Shown one piece after another: positions 39,656 to 47,713 of a stretch of DNA of 48,089 nt. The notes under the pieces were generated by a model that worked only from the letters and a program-made list of their open reading frames with translations, ran no database searches and was not told the origin of the DNA. Numbering within the stretch: the first letter of the stretch is position 1; every line of letters starts with the position of its first letter. Made by a program: the position numbers and the translations under genes. Source of the stretch: an uncultured Clostridia bacterium (GTDB taxonomy: Bacteria; Bacillota_I; Bacilli_A; RF39; UBA660); the NCBI GenBank assembly GCA_947304495.1, contig CAMZBG010000003.1:1-48089 (forward strand). The letters run 5' to 3'.

Positions 39656-40654
39656 TTATTCATCTTTCTTTTTATAATTACAATTAACTAAGTATTCTAA
39701 ACTTTCCCTATTACTCTTTTCCTTTAGTATAAGTGCTCTTTTCTTTTGACTATCCGTAATTTGCACCGACGCAGCCGCTGGATGTCCTCCACCACCATGA
39801 GCCATTGCTATCTCGTCAACGCTAAAACTTGGATCGACATTTCTATACGATTTTTGACCTCTTTCTAATGCCACAATAATTAGATATTTAAGTCCTTCAA
39901 TTCCTAGATTTCTTACATATTCAATAAGTTCATTTCGATATCCATAATCGGCAAAAAGAGCCGCATAATCATTACCAAATGCATCGACAAAGAATTCAAC
40001 TCCACTCCATATTCCTTGAAGAATAGCCAAGTATTCTTGTTTTTTAGTTTCTACAAGTTTTGTATCCTCTTCACTTAAATCAAATTTATCGCTACTATTT
40101 AATAGTGTTTCACAAATTCTCTGAATATATTTTTGAATTCCTAGCACATTAAATAATATTGCTACATCATGAGCTTTTATTCCAGCTGGTGTTTTTCTAA
40201 GTTCCCATGTATCTTCTAATCTCGTTAATTCCACAAATTCTTCTATTGCTTTTGTTCTAGCAATAAATCCTGAACTAACTAAATATTCATAAAACAATCC
40301 AGTAGCACAAGTTTTTCTACCATCATCATATTTATCTTTGATAATTGTAAAATTATAATTATTAAGTCCTTCATCAATTGATGTTTTATGATGATCAAAA
40401 ACTAATACTTTTTTTGCTAAATCCGAATTATTAACCATATCTAAAGATGGATTATGTAAAGCTAAATCAGTAATATATATATGATCATAAATATCTAACT
40501 TTCCACTTTCTATTGTTTTCCTAAACTTAATTTCCAAATCAAAAATATTGGCAGCTAATACATAATCAATATCATGAAAAGCTAATTTACCTAGTATTAT
40601 ACTTCCCATTCCATCGATATCACTCTCATGACTAAAAATAATAACTTTTTTCAT
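39656..40654 (-). CDS. DHH-family phosphoesterase
   Basis: This 332-residue protein has the DHH active site. SHESDIDGMGSIILGKLAFH holds the first metal-binding Asp residues, YITDLALHNP the next, and VLVFDHHKTSIDEGL the DHH triad. ARTKAIEEFVELTRLEDTWEL and the C-terminal DHHA1 motif AMAHGGGGHPAAASVQ complete the layout. Relatives include NrnA/NrnB oligoribonucleases and cyclic-dinucleotide phosphodiesterases; without PAS or membrane domains, an NrnB-type nano-RNase is more likely than GdpP. It runs ahead of no other gene and ends in the shared terminator. The EamA gene is nine bases upstream, so the two probably form one transcript. Confidence 0.85.
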   Translation of the reverse strand: MKKVIIFSHESDIDGMGSIILGKLAFHDIDYVLAANIFDLEIKFRKTIESGKLDIYDHIYITDLALHNPSLDMVNNSDLAKKVLVFDHHKTSIDEGLNNYNFTIIKDKYDDGRKTCATGLFYEYLVSSGFIARTKAIEEFVELTRLEDTWELRKTPAGIKAHDVAILFNVLGIQKYIQRICETLLNSSDKFDLSEEDTKLVETKKQEYLAILQGIWSGVEFFVDAFGNDYAALFADYGYRNELIEYVRNLGIEGLKYLIIVALERGQKSYRNVDPSFSVDEIAMAHGGGGHPAAASVQITDSQKKRALILKEKSNRESLEYLVNCNYKKKDE

Positions 40655-40663
40655 ATTATCGCC

Positions 40664-41584
40664 CTATTTATAAACCAATATTATAAGTCCAATTATTCCT
40701 AAAAGAATACATAAAACTTTTTGAATAACAACTTTTCTATTTAAATCTTCTTTAATATATTTAGGAATAAAAATCGTACCAATTACTCCAAGGATAAATA
40801 CAAACGTACCTTGAAATCCATTTAAAACATTTACTAGTGCTATAGGAAGTACCAAATTAGCATAATTAACTAATAGATTAGCTATTAAATTTAATATTTC
40901 ATTTAATGTATTAAGCATAAAGTATCTTTTACCACTTTTCTTTGTTACCTTTATAAATGGAACCCTATATGATTTTAAACATAAAAGTACTAAACCAATT
41001 ATTAAAAATCCAATCTGAAACCAAAAAGCACAAGCCTTATAAGCACTATTTCTAATAGCTACATCAAATAGAATAAAATATATAGCAAAGCACAAAGAAG
41101 ATAATGTCATTAGCATTAATGCTTTAAATTTCTTTTTATTATTTCTTTCATTAAAATCAAACGAGATAATAATTGCTGATAAGATAATGATAATTGAACC
41201 TATAATTTGACGAATTGTTAAGTTTTCTTTAAAGAAAATTAATGCTAAAAGATAACTAAATACTGGTATTAATTGAAACATCATAACTACTATTGAAGTA
41301 TCATTTTCTGATATTGCTTTAAAATAAAATACTGTAGCTAATATATATATTAAAGCAGCACTAAATGCACTTATTAAAGATATCGTACTAATACCAACTG
41401 AAAAATGAGAAAGTAATAACCAAAATGGTGTCAATACTATTCCAGCAATAAGTGTTGAAAATATAACTAATATCTTGATAGTATCTTCATTCTCATCAAT
41501 TTCAGTAATCATAAATTTATCTATATAATTAGTAATTCCCCAAATAAATGGTGCAAATATTGCTAATAACATAGCTGTTGTCAT
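40664..41584 (-). CDS. EamA/DMT family transporter
   Basis: This 306-residue membrane protein has about ten hydrophobic segments arranged as two EamA repeats. The first repeat begins LLAIFAPFIWGITNYIDKFM and contains FYFKAISENDTSIVVMMFQL. The second begins FKALMLMTLSSLCFAIYFIL and ends in VLCILLGIIGLIILVYK. The family moves small metabolites across the cell membrane; the substrate is unknown. SD GGAGTTGAT precedes ATG. It is immediately upstream of the DHH gene. Confidence 0.85.
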   Translation of the reverse strand: MTTAMLLAIFAPFIWGITNYIDKFMITEIDENEDTIKILVIFSTLIAGIVLTPFWLLLSHFSVGISTISLISAFSAALIYILATVFYFKAISENDTSIVVMMFQLIPVFSYLLALIFFKENLTIRQIIGSIIIILSAIIISFDFNERNNKKKFKALMLMTLSSLCFAIYFILFDVAIRNSAYKACAFWFQIGFLIIGLVLLCLKSYRVPFIKVTKKSGKRYFMLNTLNEILNLIANLLVNYANLVLPIALVNVLNGFQGTFVFILGVIGTIFIPKYIKEDLNRKVVIQKVLCILLGIIGLIILVYK

Positions 41585-41621
41585 ATCATCAACTCCATAA
41601 ATTAATTATATCATATTTCAT

Positions 41622-41650
41622 AAAAAAGATAGAATATTTGTATTCTATCT
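41622..41650 (-). terminator. Terminator of zinc-ribbon paralogue A
   Basis: agatagaata/tattctatct (41627-41636 with 41641-41650) form a ten-base stem followed by six Ts on the minus strand. The stop codon is in the stem. A 17-base piece of this hairpin recurs at the end of paralogue B. Confidence 0.75.
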
Positions 41651-42265
41651 AAAATCAAGTTCTCTATGAGTAATTATATCCCAATCAGACCATCTGTTAA
41701 AGCCATCACGCATTTTTAATCTTTTTGCTCTACCTTCATTTCGTTTCTCCCAGTCTTTATGTGAATCAATTTGTTTTACCCTAATACTATAAAGTGATAC
41801 TCTTAACCTGTCCATTGCTTCTTCATCACTTATTCCATCTTCCCATGGTGTATCCTTAATTCTATTCCATATTTTCATTGCCAATTCTAAATCGCATACG
41901 ACATCATAATAAGTTCCTCTTGCAAATGGGGAAATAGCTCTAGAAATATAAGAACACATTATTTTACGATCCAATTCATTAACATAGCCATAATAAGGAT
42001 TCTGCTTTAATCCACATTTTACACAACCACAATAACGAGTAGATTTTTCTTCATCAGCATCATAGTCTTCGTCAACTACAATCCATATATGATTGCATTT
42101 ACCATATTGATTAAATTTAAAGTCCTTATATTTTTCTATCAAGTCACCTCTTAATAGTGTAAGAAAATCAGCATAGTCTTGAGGATTATCAACATTTAAT
42201 ACATGTTTGTTTTTCTCACAAAGAACCTGAAGCTCATTTAATATTTGATTATGATCTTTTGCCAT
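41645..42265 (-). CDS. Zinc-ribbon-like protein, paralogue A
   Basis: This 206-residue soluble protein is of unknown function. It has a likely zinc site made of C-N-H (KCNHIWIVVDEDYDADEE) and CGCVKCGLKQNPYYG, where the CxxC and upstream Cys/His could hold one metal. The C-terminal half is helical (ISRAISPFARGTYYDVVCDL, MDRLRVSLYSIRVKQ). It is clearly paralogous to the next gene upstream (paralogue B). I chose the ATG at 42263-42265 after GGAGGTTTTGTT, a leader shared with two other genes. The promoter has TGTTATAAT. Confidence 0.72.
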   Translation of the reverse strand: MAKDHNQILNELQVLCEKNKHVLNVDNPQDYADFLTLLRGDLIEKYKDFKFNQYGKCNHIWIVVDEDYDADEEKSTRYCGCVKCGLKQNPYYGYVNELDRKIMCSYISRAISPFARGTYYDVVCDLELAMKIWNRIKDTPWEDGISDEEAMDRLRVSLYSIRVKQIDSHKDWEKRNEGRAKRLKMRDGFNRWSDWDIITHRELDFR

Positions 42266-42288
42266 AACAAAACCTCCCACAATTAGTT

Positions 42289-42297
42289 ATTATAACA
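42289..42297 (-). promoter_or_regulatory. Extended -10 promoter (TGTTATAAT), paralogue A
   Basis: TGTTATAAT on the minus strand is followed by AACTAAT and the leader GGGAGGTTTTGTTATG. Spacing is the same as for paralogue B. Confidence 0.55.
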
Positions 42298-42345
42298 TAA
42301 TTTTTATATTTATAAACAAAATTATATCATTTAAATATTTGTATT

Positions 42346-43020
42346 CTATCTTCTATATTTCTCATAGTAAAGATCAGGCTCAACAACAATCGTCTCTTCA
42401 TCCCATTTATAAAATCCTTTTGGTAATCCTAATCTTTCTCTTCTATCTGCTTCTATACGTTCTCGTGTTTCTCCTTTACTATGTCCTTTCTCTAAAATTG
42501 AATAACGTGCTACCTCTAAACAATGCAATACTGTTGCATCATCCATATCAGGATGGTCTCTTTTAATCCTTTCAAAAATTGCCATTCCCATTTTTTTATC
42601 ACATACAATACCAGTATAAACACCACGCCTAGCATATGAACCTAGTATGGAATTATAATAACGCATGGCTATTTGTTCTAAACTAATAGTACCATTCCTA
42701 GTAGGCATTTGTTCTAAACCACACTTTATACATGCATAATGGCCAATAGCTGTACCTTCATCCATATCATAATCTTCACCAATCGTAACCCATTGATGAT
42801 CACATGGTAAATAACGAGTTAAACATATTGGTATTGTATGAATATAGTTTTTATACACTGAATCCATTTCTTGTCTTAACCTAATTCGTTTATTTTCATC
42901 TGTTTCGAATAATAAAGCCCTTTCCAATTTTTTATATTCCTTTAGTTTTCGTACATATTTATCCTTAAAATAATCTCTAGCAACCTCAGCTGCTGATTTA
43001 CTTATTTTCTTTTTTGCCAT
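42346..43020 (-). CDS. Zinc-ribbon-like protein, paralogue B
   Basis: This 224-residue paralogue of the previous gene shares the same order of motifs: PCDHQWVTIGEDYDMDEGTA, then YACIKCGLEQMPTRNG, a middle helical region (RYYNSILGSYARRGVYTGIV) and a C-terminal charged stretch (ERLGLPKGFYKWDEETIV). The Cys/His positions are conserved between the copies, supporting a metal site. It has the same promoter and leader as paralogue A. No named family is recognised. Confidence 0.72.
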   Translation of the reverse strand: MAKKKISKSAAEVARDYFKDKYVRKLKEYKKLERALLFETDENKRIRLRQEMDSVYKNYIHTIPICLTRYLPCDHQWVTIGEDYDMDEGTAIGHYACIKCGLEQMPTRNGTISLEQIAMRYYNSILGSYARRGVYTGIVCDKKMGMAIFERIKRDHPDMDDATVLHCLEVARYSILEKGHSKGETRERIEADRRERLGLPKGFYKWDEETIVVEPDLYYEKYRR

Positions 43021-43043
43021 AACAAAACCTCCCACGATTAGTT

Positions 43044-43052
43044 ATTATAACA
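43044..43052 (-). promoter_or_regulatory. Extended -10 promoter (TGTTATAAT), paralogue B
   Basis: The same nine-base element as in paralogue A, followed by the same leader sequence. Confidence 0.55.
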
Positions 43053-43115
43053 CAAATTATCATTTTTTTATCAAAATTGTAATTAATGAAGAAAAAATAT
43101 ATATTAAACAATTTT

Positions 43116-43140
43116 AAAAAGACGGAATTTCCGTCTTTTT
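43116..43140 (-). terminator. Terminator of the surface-protein gene
   Basis: A nearly perfect palindrome, aaaaagacgga with tccgtcttttt. On the minus strand a T run completes it, just past the stop codon. Confidence 0.75.
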
Positions 43141-43142
43141 AT

Positions 43143-44276
43143 TTATAATTCAGATCCTATTTCAAATGTTCCAGTACCTTGATTTGGATAAAATACATCG
43201 TTTACTAAATCGTATAATCCCCTTTCATTATCGCTCTTTCGATATACTGGAATATAATCTCTTTTAATTACATTATTTCTATCTTTAATAATTAAACTAT
43301 ACAATCTAAAATTACTTCTATATGTTGTTGGTACTGTATTAGATGAAGTTGTACCTCCAAATACTGCTATCTGATTTGGGTTAGGAAAATTAAAGGCTAC
43401 ATTAGCATTTAATAATACATTATCTAAATATGTACCATCATTTCTAATACTAAATAAATGTCTATTTGTATCAAATGCTACTTGACTATAATAAGTTGCG
43501 TTATCATTACCAGCTTCAAGATTAAACTTTTGACCATTTGATGAACCAGTAATTATCAAATAACTATATCCACTTACCCATGCTCCAAGCGCCGGGCGAT
43601 TATTGACAAACGAAGTATAATTACCATCAAGTTCAACTTGATATCCAGTATTAGCTGTTAATCCTGTCAATATATATTGTTCTCCAGAACTCTGTAAATA
43701 CTCTACTCTTTGGTATTGATTGCTACCAACTTGAGCATTTAATTCACCATTAAATGACTTTCCTTGAACATAATCTTGTCCTACATTATTGCCATCTAAC
43801 CATATATATACTTTGTATTTATATGTAGTATTATTTCCAGGTATTCTTTCTTCTAATATAGTTAACTCTCCTCCGTTAGTAGTACCACTAAAATTACCAT
43901 TCTGATATGTACTGTATGTTGATCCATTATTGGTGCTTCTTTCAATCGTATATTTAAAATCACTTATTGCAAGTTCACTATCGATAGTATTAATTTTATA
44001 GAATAACCTAAAACTTTTTTCGATACTACTGGCATTAACAGCTGTAACATTTGAATAAGTCCCACTAGAATATGCTGTTTGTGGAGTAATTGTTGCATTA
44101 ATTTGATAAGGACTAAGTGTTACTTGAACATTATTAATATCCCCTACTGTTAAAACCATTGCTGTTTTATTACTAGCATAACTTAACCACGCAAATGTTC
44201 CAACTAAAAGAATTATAAATACAATTATTACCAAAAATAATATTGGTTTAGTTTTAACTACATTATTACTATTCAT
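43143..44276 (-). CDS. Secreted surface protein with SipW-type signal and LamG-like region
   Basis: This 377-residue protein has an N-terminal signal resembling the SipW/TasA type (KPILFLVIIVFIILLVGTFAWLSYA, where the segment after the hydrophobic core is FAWLSYASNKT). A beta-rich N-terminal part is followed by a concanavalin/LamG-like region starting QRVEYLQSSGEQYILTGLTA and including FRLYSLIIKDRNNVIKRDYI. The end, GLYDLVNDVFYPNQGTGTFE, is common in Firmicute phage and surface proteins. It may build fibres or bind glycans. The SD GGAGAGTG lies upstream and the promoter has TGTTATAAT. Confidence 0.78.
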   Translation of the reverse strand: MNSNNVVKTKPILFLVIIVFIILLVGTFAWLSYASNKTAMVLTVGDINNVQVTLSPYQINATITPQTAYSSGTYSNVTAVNASSIEKSFRLFYKINTIDSELAISDFKYTIERSTNNGSTYSTYQNGNFSGTTNGGELTILEERIPGNNTTYKYKVYIWLDGNNVGQDYVQGKSFNGELNAQVGSNQYQRVEYLQSSGEQYILTGLTANTGYQVELDGNYTSFVNNRPALGAWVSGYSYLIITGSSNGQKFNLEAGNDNATYYSQVAFDTNRHLFSIRNDGTYLDNVLLNANVAFNFPNPNQIAVFGGTTSSNTVPTTYRSNFRLYSLIIKDRNNVIKRDYIPVYRKSDNERGLYDLVNDVFYPNQGTGTFEIGSEL

Positions 44277-44302
44277 AACTACACTCTCCAATTACTATAA
44301 TT

Positions 44303-44311
44303 ATTATAACA
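44303..44311 (-). promoter_or_regulatory. Extended -10 promoter (TGTTATAAT), surface protein
   Basis: TGTTATAAT on the minus strand, 17 bases before the SD. It belongs to the set of six. Confidence 0.5.
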
Positions 44312-44329
44312 CTTATAACATAAATAGTA

Positions 44330-44356
44330 AATAAAAGAGCAAATATTATTGCCCTT
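44330..44356 (-). terminator. Terminator of the 44.4 kb gene
   Basis: AAGGGCAA/TTGCTCTT on the minus strand (44349-44356 with 44335-44342) form an eight-base stem with one G-U pair, then TT and further Ts. Confidence 0.5.
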
Positions 44357-44873
44357 AGTTATTTTCATCAGCAGTTACAGTATATTCAGTATCTTTTGCC
44401 CTACTTCTTAAATATCTATCAATAGATGCAGCTTTTCTACCACGATATCTAGTACAAAACGTTGCTATAATTTTAAAATCTTCAACAACAGTTGTTGGTG
44501 AATTATCTAGTGATGATATATTTAACAAAGCAATTTCAAAAGAACACGAAATTTCTTTATCATAAAATTCTTCATCACTAATTTCACCTAAATTAAACCT
44601 ACTAACCACAGTAATTTGTGGTGGTATTTCAACGTAAAGAGGATTTCTATCTATAACTGCTAAAAGTGTTAATCTTTTCGACCTATCTCCATTACAAAAT
44701 ATTGAATAAAATTGATTTAGTGTTAAGCCATCTGCTTGCTCAAACTCAAATAATTTACAATTATTCCCATCAAAATTTTTCCAATCATTTTGTTGTAAAT
44801 ATTTAAAATAATAGTCATCCATAACACATATAAAAAACTTTAAAGCTGGAATATCGTATGATCCATCTACCAT
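44355..44873 (-). CDS. Protein of unknown function
   Basis: This 172-residue soluble protein starts MVDGSYDIPALKFFICVMDD and includes FEFEQADGLTLNQFYSIFCN and a basic helix TRYRGRKAASIDRYLRSRAK near the C terminus. No family is recognised. Its leader (GGAGGTTTTGTTATGG) and TGTTATAAT promoter are the same as those of the two zinc-ribbon paralogues, but the protein is not obviously related to them. It lies after the glycan operon and has its own promoter. Confidence 0.7.
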   Translation of the reverse strand: MVDGSYDIPALKFFICVMDDYYFKYLQQNDWKNFDGNNCKLFEFEQADGLTLNQFYSIFCNGDRSKRLTLLAVIDRNPLYVEIPPQITVVSRFNLGEISDEEFYDKEISCSFEIALLNISSLDNSPTTVVEDFKIIATFCTRYRGRKAASIDRYLRSRAKDTEYTVTADENN

Positions 44874-44896
44874 AACAAAACCTCCTAATGTATATT

Positions 44897-44905
44897 ATTA
44901 TAACA
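44897..44905 (-). promoter_or_regulatory. Extended -10 promoter (TGTTATAAT), 44.4 kb gene
   Basis: The sixth copy of the element, lying in the 37-base gap after the glycosyltransferase stop codon. Confidence 0.5.
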
Positions 44906-44910
44906 TAATA

Positions 44911-45858
44911 CTATTGTTTTTTAACATTAAAATTTATTCTTTTTTCTTCAATTACTAATGGTCTTTTCATTATTCTAGCATTAATATTTAAAATATATTC
45001 TCCTAAAAAACCAATAAAGAATAATAATATAGAACCAATAAAGAATTGTCCTATTAATACTGGAGCTATTCCTGCAAGAAATCTATCCCAATATATTAAT
45101 TTTAATACTAAATATACCATTCCAATAATAAAGCTAAAGAATGCTAATATAAATCCACTAAATGTAGCTATTCTCATAATACCTTTAGTATATGAAGTAA
45201 TGCCTACCATTCCAGCATCATATAATGAATACCAATTATTTTTTGAACGGCCATATTTTCTTTTTTCTTGAACATATTCTATTTCTTTTCTTTTATATCC
45301 AAGTTCCGCTACAATTCCTCTTAAATATGGTTGAGTATCATCTAATGATTTTAATATCTCAATAAATTTTTTGTCATATAATCCAAATCCTGTAAAATGT
45401 TCTATTTGTTCTACTGAAGAAAATTTCTTAATTAACTTATAATACATTGTTCTAAGTAAATATACAATTTTATTTTCTTTACTCTTCGTTTTAATACCAA
45501 TAACTATCTTATAACCATTTTCCCATTCTGATACAAACTGATGAATCATATCAATTGGGTCTTGGAAATCAGCACATAAAAGAATTGTAGCATCTCCTGT
45601 TGTCTGCATAAGTCCATAATATGGAGAATTAAATTGTCCAAAGTTTTTAACGTTGAATATAGCTTTAGTTTTTTTATCTTTCTTGCATTCTTCTTCAATT
45701 AATTCTCTAGTATTATCGATGGAATAATTATCGATAAATATTATTTCATAATCATAATTAGCTAGATTATTTTTAAATTCTTCTTTTATTGCCTTACATA
45801 AAGGTTTTATATTTTCTTCTTCATTAAATGTTGGTATAAGAATACTAATTTTCTTCAT
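44911..45858 (-). CDS. GT2 glycosyltransferase with two C-terminal membrane helices
   Basis: This 315-residue protein resembles the dolichyl-phosphate/undecaprenyl-phosphate sugar transferases. The GT-A domain has ISILIPTFNEEENIKPLCKA, IIFIDNYSIDNTRELIEEEC and CADFQDPIDMIHQF, which supplies the DxD-like acidic pair. The acceptor loop has YKLIKKFSSVEQIEHFTGFGLY. Two membrane helices follow (about 235-260 and 268-292), as in GtrB/DPM-type enzymes. It probably loads a sugar onto a lipid carrier for surface glycan synthesis. It overlaps the epimerase gene by 14 bases and is the last gene of the operon. Confidence 0.88.
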   Translation of the reverse strand: MKKISILIPTFNEEENIKPLCKAIKEEFKNNLANYDYEIIFIDNYSIDNTRELIEEECKKDKKTKAIFNVKNFGQFNSPYYGLMQTTGDATILLCADFQDPIDMIHQFVSEWENGYKIVIGIKTKSKENKIVYLLRTMYYKLIKKFSSVEQIEHFTGFGLYDKKFIEILKSLDDTQPYLRGIVAELGYKRKEIEYVQEKRKYGRSKNNWYSLYDAGMVGITSYTKGIMRIATFSGFILAFFSFIIGMVYLVLKLIYWDRFLAGIAPVLIGQFFIGSILLFFIGFLGEYILNINARIMKRPLVIEEKRINFNVKKQ

Positions 45859-46765
45859 TTTTACTTCTCTTTTCTATTATTTCTTCTATTCCCTTATTAA
45901 ATTCTATTTCTGGATACCAGTTAATCTCATTCATAAGTTTTTCTACTGATGGATTAATACTTACCATTCCTGTTTCTGGATATGGAATTATTCCATAATT
46001 AATTTTACTTTTAGATTTAGTAACATAATATATTTCATCAATATATTCTTTTAACATTCGTGTATCGGTACTTCCAAAATTATATATTCCACCATTATTA
46101 GTTTCTTGTAATAAAGATAATCCTCTTACTGCATCTTTAATATTTAAATAATTCCATGTCTGTTTGCATTCAGTTAGATTCAGTTCTTGATTATTTAACA
46201 TCTTATCGATAGCACTCATTACTAGTGTATTTTCATAGTCTCCTACTCCGTATAGACTAAAGAATCTTGGTTCAATAAAGATTATTTTATTCTTTTGACA
46301 ATATTCTTTAGCATAATCATAAAATTTTAATTTATATATTCCATACTCTGTTACCGGTTTTGGTGTCATATCTTCAGTAATTAATCCTGAATTAATTCCA
46401 TATTCAGCTTGAGAACCAGCTGAGATAAATGTTTTGGTTTTCATTTTTTTAGCTACTTCTAATACCTTTAAAGAATTTAAATAATTATCTTGTTGAATTG
46501 ATTTATCGTCTCGATCTTTACCTCTAGTTCCATTCCAAGCTAAATGATAAAAAATATCACATTTTATATTGATTAAATTAGGAAGTTTATCTATTTCATC
46601 CATATTTAATTCAATTATTTTTATTTTCTTAAAAGAAGCTAATTTTTCTTTATTTTTAGAATTTCTTCTAATAATGGCAACAATATTATAATCTTTTTTT
46701 AATAATTCTCTTATTAAATTAACACCAATAAAGCTTGTTGCCCCAGTTATACAAATATTTTTCAT
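45845..46765 (-). CDS. NAD-dependent epimerase/dehydratase (extended SDR)
   Basis: This 306-residue enzyme has a Rossmann nucleotide-binding motif (CITGATSFIGVNLIRELL, GxxxxxG type) and the YxxxK catalytic pair in VTEYGIYKLKFYDYA, with SAGSQAEYG supplying the Ser. FHYLAWNGTRGK-like and PRFFSLYGVGDYENTLVMSA segments fit sugar-nucleotide SDRs. The product sugar is not determined. It is between the transketolase pair and the glycosyltransferase, so it probably makes the nucleotide sugar used by the latter. It starts 12 bases after the transketolase C-subunit gene. Confidence 0.87.
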   Translation of the reverse strand: MKNICITGATSFIGVNLIRELLKKDYNIVAIIRRNSKNKEKLASFKKIKIIELNMDEIDKLPNLINIKCDIFYHLAWNGTRGKDRDDKSIQQDNYLNSLKVLEVAKKMKTKTFISAGSQAEYGINSGLITEDMTPKPVTEYGIYKLKFYDYAKEYCQKNKIIFIEPRFFSLYGVGDYENTLVMSAIDKMLNNQELNLTECKQTWNYLNIKDAVRGLSLLQETNNGGIYNFGSTDTRMLKEYIDEIYYVTKSKSKINYGIIPYPETGMVSINPSVEKLMNEINWYPEIEFNKGIEEIIEKRSKNEEN

Positions 46766-46777
46766 TTCTTACACCAT

Positions 46778-47713
46778 CTATTCTGATAACATTTTAATTG
46801 CCGTTTCGACAATACCATCCGTATCATATCCATATTTATGATATAGATAATTAGCATGTCCAATAACTCCATATGTATCAGGTATTCCTAATACTGCATA
46901 ATTAACAAGTAATTGATGTTTAGTAATAACTGAAGCTACCATAGAACCTAATCCCCCAATAATATTATGATCTTGAGCAACTATTATTCTTTTTGTTTTA
47001 GCAGTTTTAATAATTGCCTCTTCATCGATTGGTTTTAATGTATGCATATCTATAACCATAAAACTTTTATCTGTTTTCTCTTTAATTATTTCACTAGCCT
47101 TAATAGCATATCCTACGGTAACTCCACTAGCGATAATAGCTCCATCATTACCTTTAATTGGTATCTTAGCCTTTCCTATCTGAAATTTTTCTTTATCACT
47201 ATAAATATTATCTACTGCTTCAGTAGTAATTCGAAAATAAATAGGATTTTCTTTCTTTACTGATACATCTAATAATTTCTTGGTTTCTACTTCATCACAT
47301 GGTTCAATAATTACCATATTAGGAATTGATGCCATAATTCCCACATCTTCAATTCCCCAATGAGTAGGACCAGAAATACCACCTGATAATCCAGAATACA
47401 CAGATATTAATTTAACATTCTTGTTGCCATAAGCAACATCTGTTCTAACCTGTTCTAGTGCTCTCATTGACATAAACGGAGCCATTGTAAAAGCATATGG
47501 TTTAAATCCCTCATAAGCTAATCCAGCAGCAAAACTCACCATATTTTGTTCAGCTATTCCTACGTTAAATACTCTATCTGGGTATTTTTCACAAAAAGAT
47601 TTATTACGGCATGTTCCCATCAAATCGGCATTGACAATTACTACTTTATTATCTTTAGTCCCTATAACTTCCATATAGTTACCAACTACATCTCTTAAAA
47701 ACGTCTTACTCAT
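46778..47713 (-). CDS. Transketolase C-terminal subunit
   Basis: This 311-residue protein carries the pyrimidine-binding and C-terminal domains of a split transketolase. The conserved catalytic Glu is in RVFNVGIAEQNMVSFAAGLA (near residue 55). GPTHWGIEDVGIMASIPNMV and VIEPCDEVETKK-like segments follow, then the C-terminal domain with IMVAQDHNIIGGLGSMVA-like sequence. It needs the N-terminal TPP-binding subunit, whose gene overlaps it by eight bases. Split transketolases of this kind occur in surface-glycan clusters as well as in central metabolism, and the neighbours here favour the former. Confidence 0.9.
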   Translation of the reverse strand: MSKTFLRDVVGNYMEVIGTKDNKVVIVNADLMGTCRNKSFCEKYPDRVFNVGIAEQNMVSFAAGLAYEGFKPYAFTMAPFMSMRALEQVRTDVAYGNKNVKLISVYSGLSGGISGPTHWGIEDVGIMASIPNMVIIEPCDEVETKKLLDVSVKKENPIYFRITTEAVDNIYSDKEKFQIGKAKIPIKGNDGAIIASGVTVGYAIKASEIIKEKTDKSFMVIDMHTLKPIDEEAIIKTAKTKRIIVAQDHNIIGGLGSMVASVITKHQLLVNYAVLGIPDTYGVIGHANYLYHKYGYDTDGIVETAIKMLSE

